In this document: positions 6,197 to 9,454 of the stretch, in pieces
Layout of the letters: every line of letters starts with the position of its first letter
Position numbering within the stretch: the first letter of the stretch is position 1
Assembly (NCBI GenBank): GCA_031396505.1
Contig: JANNKX010000139.1
Location: 1-9,454 of the forward strand
Reading direction: 5' to 3'
Length of the DNA stretch: 9,454 nt
Source of the DNA: JAAFHS01 sp031396505
GTDB lineage: Bacteria > Pseudomonadota > Alphaproteobacteria > Rhodobacterales > Rhodobacteraceae
Notes under the pieces: model-generated
Told to the model about the DNA's origin: nothing
Database searches by the model: none
The model's input: the letters and a program-made list of their open reading frames with translations, nothing else
Made by a program: the position numbers and the translations under genes

Positions 6197-7071
6197 GCCA
6201 ATCGCCTCCATACCCGCCCGTCAATCGCGACCAGCCCGGCCGCGATCAGCCCGAATCCCGCCACATGCTGCACCGCCAGCCGCTCCCCCAAAATCGCCAC
6301 ACCCAGCAGCGTGGCACTGACCGGGATCAGGAATGTCACCAGCAGCAAATTCGTCGCCCCCGCCGATGCCAGCAGCCGGAAATACAACAGATACGCCAGC
6401 GCCGTCGACAGCCCCGCAATGCCCACAACCGCCCCCCAGACCTCCGCCCCTGGCGCAGGCAAGGCCCAAGGTCGGTCCACCATCAGCCAGACCGGCAGCA
6501 AAAGCAGCGTTGATGCAACAACCTGCCCAAATGCCGTTGTCAGGGGCGGCACACCCATCCGCCGGAACCGCCGCCCCCAGACACCCGCCAGCGCATAAGA
6601 GAACGCGGCTGTCAGGCATGCAGCCTTGGCCCAGCCATCCCCTGCAAGCGCCGCCCCGCTCATCATCACGATGACACCGCCAAACCCCAGACACACACCA
6701 GCCATCTTTGGCCCCGTCAACCGCTCATCCGCCGTGCCAACATGCGCCACCAGCACGCCAAACAACGGCGTTGTCGCATTCAGGATCGCCGCCAGCGACC
6801 CCGAAATCTGCCCCTGCGCCACCACGAACAGCGTGAAAGGCACGACGTTGTTGAGAAATCCCATTACCAGCATTGCAGGCCACACCGCGCGCGGCGGCAG
6901 GCCCACCCCCATCGCCCACATCGCCAGCCCCAGAAACGCCGCGCCCAGCGCAACACGCGCCCAGACGATGCTCAACGCAGGCAAGCCCCGCAGCGCCACC
7001 TCGACAAAAAAGAATGACCCGCCCCACAACAGGGACAGGGCCAATAATGCAAGCCAGTCTGATCGTGCCAT
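6193..7071 (-). CDS. EamA/DMT-superfamily inner-membrane permease
   Basis: A 292-residue hydrophobic protein of the drug/metabolite transporter superfamily, typical 10-TM length. Two EamA repeats are visible, roughly residues 8-138 and 147-283. The first opens LALLALSLLWGGSFFFVEVALR, the usual SLLWGGSF.. hallmark; it continues with LNNVVPFTLFVVAQG.ISGSLAAILNATTPLFGVLVAH (73-110), a strong EamA block. The second ends with LLLVTFLIPVSATLLGVAILGERL (242-265), where PV...LLG...LGE is conserved. Such proteins export or import small metabolites; the substrate cannot be told from sequence. The ATG at 7071 has GAGGTG 7 nt upstream. It lies 63 nt after the DUF2147 gene, across a strong hairpin, and its stop overlaps the Ada-domain start by ATGA. 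Confidence 0.93.
   Translation of the reverse strand: MARSDWLALLALSLLWGGSFFFVEVALRGLPALSIVWARVALGAAFLGLAMWAMGVGLPPRAVWPAMLVMGFLNNVVPFTLFVVAQGQISGSLAAILNATTPLFGVLVAHVGTADERLTGPKMAGVCLGFGGVIVMMSGAALAGDGWAKAACLTAAFSYALAGVWGRRFRRMGVPPLTTAFGQVVASTLLLLPVWLMVDRPWALPAPGAEVWGAVVGIAGLSTALAYLLYFRLLASAGATNLLLVTFLIPVSATLLGVAILGERLAVQHVAGFGLIAAGLVAIDGRVWRRLA
6205..6209 (-). promoter_or_regulatory. Ribosome binding site that sets the start of the Ada-domain gene
   Basis: GGAGG on the minus strand, inside the last codons of the permease gene and 8 nt before the ATG at 6196. It favours that ATG over the one at 6211, which would lie upstream of it, and supports translational coupling through the ATGA overlap. 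Confidence 0.7.
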
Positions 7072-7099
7072 GCCTTCACCTCGCCCGGCAAAGGATGCA

Positions 7100-7125
7100 C
7101 CGGGCCGCGCCCCGGCGCGACCCGG
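7100..7125 (-). terminator. Strong GC hairpin after the DUF2147 gene
   Basis: On the minus strand CCGGGTCGCGC and GCGCGGCCCGG flank a 4-nt loop (CGGG), giving an 11-bp stem with one G-U pair in RNA; on the plus strand the same position would be a C-A mismatch, so it suits minus-strand RNA. It lies 9 nt past the DUF2147 stop and before the permease start. There is no good T-tract, so it may be a processing or attenuation structure rather than a full terminator. Confidence 0.45.
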
Positions 7126-7134
7126 TTCTTGCGT

Positions 7135-7524
7135 TTAGTTGACGCGGCTCCAGGTGCCGCCGTCGCGGCAGATCCCCAGAACGCAACCCTTGACGGCAAG
7201 GCTGTCGCCCGTCAGCTGCATTTCGGAATTGTAGGTCTTGTCGCGGTCCGGCGAATAGACCTGCCCGTCGTCATAGACGCCATCACCATAGGCAACCATA
7301 TCCCAGATGATCTGCCGCCCGATGTTCGGGCTGTCAATTTCCGCACCCGACCCGTCAAACGCCTTGACCAGCACGCCACAGAACGCCGCCCCGCAGGCAT
7401 CAACCTGCACATGGCCATAGTTGCCATTGTCATCGGGCTTGGTCTTCCACAGACCCTCAACCGGGTCCGCGAACGCCGCCCCCGCTGCAAACATCATTGC
7501 CGTCGCCAGAAGTAGTTTTTTCAT
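7135..7524 (-). CDS. DUF2147 family exported protein
   Basis: A 129-residue protein with a signal peptide (MKKLLLATAMMFAAGAAFA, cut after residue 19), so probably periplasmic. The mature part begins DPVEGLWKT, the standard DUF2147 opening, and has the family pattern of a small beta-barrel: VQVDACGAAFCGVLV (39-53), a GxxYSPDRDKTYNSEMQL core (87-104) and a VKGC..GICR..TWSRV ending (111-128). Four cysteines, 44/49 and 114/119, form two C-x4-C pairs that may be disulfides. The biochemical role of the family is not known. The ATG at 7524 has GGGAGG 6 nt upstream. It heads a minus-strand set with the permease and the Ada-domain gene and is divergent from hisA (123 bp). Confidence 0.92.
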   Translation of the reverse strand: MKKLLLATAMMFAAGAAFADPVEGLWKTKPDDNGNYGHVQVDACGAAFCGVLVKAFDGSGAEIDSPNIGRQIIWDMVAYGDGVYDDGQVYSPDRDKTYNSEMQLTGDSLAVKGCVLGICRDGGTWSRVN

Positions 7525-7550
7525 GTCGAACCTCCCTGTTCTTGGGCGTT

Positions 7551-7580
7551 ATTCTCACTTCACTTTGCGCCACCGATCAA
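7551..7580 (-). promoter_or_regulatory. Candidate sigma-70-type promoter for the DUF2147 gene
   Basis: On the minus strand TTGATC (7580-7575) and GAGAAT (7556-7551) are separated by 18 nt; each matches four of six consensus bases. The expected transcript start near 7544 would leave a leader of about 20 nt containing GGGAGG. Plausible but weak, since two such hexamers can occur by chance. Confidence 0.3.
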
Positions 7581-7597
7581 GCATGACGCCGCGTCCC

Positions 7598-7623
7598 TTG
7601 GCAAAGGCCCGCCGCTCTGCCAA
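7598..7623 (+). promoter_or_regulatory. Dyad upstream of hisA
   Basis: TTGGCA (7598-7603) and TGCCAA (7618-7623) form a perfect 6-bp inverted repeat with a 14-nt spacer, ending 14 nt before the hisA ribosome site. It could be an operator half-site pair or a leader hairpin. No attenuator with a run of His codons and no T-box was seen in the 123 bp before hisA. Confidence 0.25.
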
Positions 7624-7647
7624 AGGGGCGGCGAACCGGAGGCACCG

Positions 7648-8367
7648 ATGATCCTGTATCCCGCAATTGATCTGAAAGACGGCAACTGCGTGCGCCTGCT
7701 GCGCGGCGACATGGCAGCGGCGACGGTCTTTGGCACCGATCCCGCAGCCCAGGCACGCGCGTTTCAGGATGCGGGCTGCGCTTGGGTGCATCTGGTGGAC
7801 CTGAACGGCGCATTTGCCGGAACCCCGGTCAATGCCGCCGCGGTCGAGGCGATCCTCGCCCGTATCACTGTGCCCGCACAGCTTGGCGGCGGCATCCGCG
7901 ATATGGCGACCATCGCCGGATGGCTGGAAAAGGGCCTCGCCCGCGTCATCCTCGGCACGGTCGCCGTCGAAAACCCCGCGCTTGTGCGCGAGGCCGCCGC
8001 CGCCTTCCCCGGTCAGGTCGCCGTCGGTATCGACGCCCGCAAGGGGCGCGTCGCCACCAAAGGCTGGGCCACCGAAACCGATGTCATCGCCACCGACCTC
8101 GCCCGCAGCTTTGAAGACGCGGGCGTCGCCGCCATCATCTACACCGACATTGACCGCGACGGTGCCATGGGTGGCCCCAACATCGACGCTACCGCCGCCC
8201 TCGCCCGCGCCGTGACCATCCCCGTCATTGCATCGGGCGGCGTGTCGTCCATGGCCGACCTGATCGCACTCCGCGACACCGGCGTCATTGCCGGTGCGGT
8301 TTCAGGCCGCGCTCTTTATGACGGCGTCATTGATCTGCGGGCGGCCATCAAGACCCTCGCGTCCTGA
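7648..8367 (+). CDS. hisA: Phosphoribosylformimino-AICAR-phosphate (ProFAR) isomerase HisA
   Basis: A complete 239-residue (beta/alpha)8-barrel enzyme that isomerises ProFAR to PRFAR, the substrate of HisF/HisH. The N-terminus MILYPAIDLKDG carries the catalytic Asp8 and G.CVRL follows, as in HisA rather than HisF (which reads RIIPCLDV). The second catalytic aspartate is Asp129 in VGIDARKG (126-133). Phosphate-binding glycine loops are GGGIRD (80-85) and ASGGVSS (195-201), and YTDIDRDGAMGGPN (165-178) is the conserved second-half signature. The ATG at 7648 has a clear GGAGG (7638-7642). It stands alone: hisH lies about 2.7 kb upstream across an opposing block, and hisF, its usual follower, is absent here. 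It is convergent with uvrD. Confidence 0.97.
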   Translation: MILYPAIDLKDGNCVRLLRGDMAAATVFGTDPAAQARAFQDAGCAWVHLVDLNGAFAGTPVNAAAVEAILARITVPAQLGGGIRDMATIAGWLEKGLARVILGTVAVENPALVREAAAAFPGQVAVGIDARKGRVATKGWATETDVIATDLARSFEDAGVAAIIYTDIDRDGAMGGPNIDATAALARAVTIPVIASGGVSSMADLIALRDTGVIAGAVSGRALYDGVIDLRAAIKTLAS

Positions 8368-8384
8368 CAACTTCCTCTCTGTTC

Positions 8385-8400
8385 AAATATCCTCGGGGTG
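8385..8400 (+). repeat. AAATATCC post-stop element after hisA (copy 2)
   Basis: AAATATCC (8385-8392) followed by TCGGGGTG, again starting exactly 18 nt after the last base of the stop codon, as after hisB. It runs into the two hairpins that separate hisA from uvrD. Confidence 0.5.
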
Positions 8401-8404
8401 AATT

Positions 8405-8438
8405 GGCGCGGCACGCGCCAAGAGGGGGCGAGCCCCCT
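8405..8438. terminator. Double hairpin between convergent hisA and uvrD
   Basis: Two perfect GC-rich stems lie back to back: GGCGCG-GCA-CGCGCC (8405-8419) and AGGGGG-CGAG-CCCCCT (8423-8438). They lie in the 76-nt gap between the hisA and uvrD stops and could serve both strands. No T-run follows on either strand, so classic intrinsic termination is doubtful. Confidence 0.5.
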
Positions 8439-8443
8439 GCCCT

Positions 8444-9454
8444 TCAGAACGGCACATCGTCCACCGTATCCGCGTCCATCACGAACCGCGCCACGATCTT
8501 CTTGTCACCCGCCTTATCGAACCGGATATCCAGCTTGTCGCCTTCGATCCCCAGCACGGTCCCATAACCGAACTTGATGTGAAACACGCGGTCCCCCCGG
8601 CTGTAGGCCGATACGGCTGATGCATCAATCGTCACATGCCGCGCTTCTTGCGGCTGCGACACCGGCCGCGTTGCGGCGCGGTCCTGCAACCGCCGCCAAC
8701 CGGGCGAGTTATAGACATCAGCCTTGGTTGCCCGTTCCTCAATGGCCGATCCAAACCCGACCGCCGCCGCTGCCCCGAACCCGCCTCCATAAAGGCCCGG
8801 CGGGGTCAGCACACCGACATGCGCGGGCGGCAATTCATCAATGAACCGGCTGGGCAACTGGCTTTGCCATTGCCCGTAAACCCGGCGGTTCGACGCAAAT
8901 GAAATCGTGCACAAGTCCTCGGCCCGCGTGATCCCCACATAGGCCAGCCTGCGCTCTTCCTCCAACCCCTTGACGCCACTTTCGTCCATGCTGCGCTGGC
9001 TGGGGAACAAACCGTCCTCCCATCCCGGCAGGAACACGGCGGGAAATTCCAGCCCCTTGGCCGCATGCAGCGTCATGATCGTGACCTTTTCAACCGCCTC
9101 TTCGGTGTCGTTTTCCATGATCAGGCTGACGTGTTCCAGAAACCCCTGCAAATTCTCAAACTGCTCCAGCGCCTTCACGAGTTCCTTCAGGTTTTCCAGC
9201 CGACCGGGGCCTTCGGGCGTCTTGTCGTTCTGCCACATTTCGGTATAGCCGGATTCTTCAAGGATCGTTTCGGCCAGCCGCACATGGTCGTACCCGTCTA
9301 CCCGCGTGGCGGCATGCCAGCGTGCAACGGCGTCGGAAAAGCCGCGCAGTTGCCCGGCACCCTTGCCGCCGATGCCGCCCTTGGCCAACAGCCCAAGCGC
9401 CCCTTCCAACAGCGATCCCTGCACCGCACGCGCTTCGATCTGGATCGACTGCAC
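8444..9454 (-). CDS. uvrD: UvrD/PcrA-type ATP-dependent DNA helicase, C-terminal part (runs off right edge)
   Basis: The last 336 residues of a superfamily 1A 3'-5' DNA helicase of the UvrD/PcrA group, acting in nucleotide excision and mismatch repair and in resolving transcription-replication conflicts. The reading frame is open to the window edge and the family is usually about 700-800 residues, so the ATPase and N-terminal domains lie outside; the GTG at the edge is not a credible start. Counted from the edge, residues 123-152 carry motif V (VTIMTLHAAKGLEFPAVFLPGWEDGLFP) and residues 166-180 carry motif VI (EERRLAYVGITRAED), with the arginine that contacts ATP. After a low-complexity linker (about 215-275) comes the C-terminal Tudor-like domain (GDRVFHIKFGYGTVLGIEGDKLDIRF, 287-312), which in this family binds RNA polymerase. 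Confidence 0.94.
   Translation of the reverse strand: MQSIQIEARAVQGSLLEGALGLLAKGGIGGKGAGQLRGFSDAVARWHAATRVDGYDHVRLAETILEESGYTEMWQNDKTPEGPGRLENLKELVKALEQFENLQGFLEHVSLIMENDTEEAVEKVTIMTLHAAKGLEFPAVFLPGWEDGLFPSQRSMDESGVKGLEEERRLAYVGITRAEDLCTISFASNRRVYGQWQSQLPSRFIDELPPAHVGVLTPPGLYGGGFGAAAAVGFGSAIEERATKADVYNSPGWRRLQDRAATRPVSQPQEARHVTIDASAVSAYSRGDRVFHIKFGYGTVLGIEGDKLDIRFDKAGDKKIVARFVMDADTVDDVPF

Noticed and set aside
5972..6211. Longer form of the Ada-domain protein starting at 6211 (79 residues)
   Set aside because: The downstream ATG at 6196 has GGAGG at ideal distance and an ATGA overlap, and gives cysteine numbering equal to E. coli Ada. The longer start has no ribosome site of its own.
6221..6694. 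Alternative 157-codon minus-strand frame inside the permease
   Set aside because: The permease frame has clear EamA blocks and a good start; this is an offset frame of the same strand.
7525..7647. Histidine attenuator or riboswitch upstream of hisA
   Set aside because: No leader peptide with consecutive His codons, no T-box, and no recognised riboswitch core; only a small dyad was seen.
1..9454. CRISPR array, tRNA, rRNA, transposase or phage genes
   Set aside because: No repeat-spacer pattern, no tRNA-like cloverleaf or CCA end, and no mobile-element proteins or terminal repeats were found on either strand.
8444..9454. Complete short helicase starting with the GTG at the right edge
   Set aside because: The fragment begins in the middle of the 2B/2A region and lacks Walker motifs; the family is twice as long or more, so the gene simply continues outside the window.

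Overview
The window looks like a chromosomal stretch from a high-GC alphaproteobacterium, most likely of the Rhodobacteraceae/Roseobacter group. The basis is the high-GC codon usage, the protein family variants, and AAATATCC-type post-stop elements that I recall as common in that group. This is inference from sequence style, not from a search. No tRNA, rRNA, CRISPR array, IS element or phage gene is visible.

Layout. (1) Minus strand, 1-1427: the start of a phosphonate/phosphate-type ABC import operon, phnC (ATPase) followed by phnD (periplasmic binding protein, running off the left edge). Four 11-bp-spaced Pho-box-like heptamers lie upstream of phnC. (2) Plus strand, 1611-5889: a large exported protein of unknown family with an internally duplicated, cysteine-bracketed unit, then hisB, hisH and a glutaminase gene (glsA) that overlaps hisH by 13 nt. 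(3) Minus strand, 5972-7524: a DUF2147 secreted protein, an EamA/DMT-family permease, and a tiny stand-alone Ada-type zinc domain protein joined to the permease gene by an ATGA overlap. (4) Plus strand, 7648-8367: hisA alone. (5) Minus strand, 8444 to the right edge: the C-terminal part of a UvrD/PcrA helicase, convergent with hisA.

How the genes work together. HisB, HisH and HisA are histidine biosynthesis enzymes. HisA makes PRFAR, HisH feeds ammonia from glutamine to HisF for the next step, and HisB then dehydrates imidazole glycerol phosphate. hisF is not in the window: the position after hisA is taken by convergent uvrD. The his genes are split by glsA and a three-gene opposing block. 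GlsA and HisH both hydrolyse glutamine, and their genes overlap. PhnC/PhnD are a separate uptake system, probably under PhoB control.

Most interesting for a second look: the 74-residue Ada zinc-domain protein whose four cysteines fall at exactly the E. coli Ada positions (38, 42, 69, 72); the unrecognised 664-residue exported protein; the hisH/glsA overlap; the Pho-box array; and a post-stop element found exactly the same distance after hisB and hisA. I see no clear evidence of a wholly new multi-gene system.
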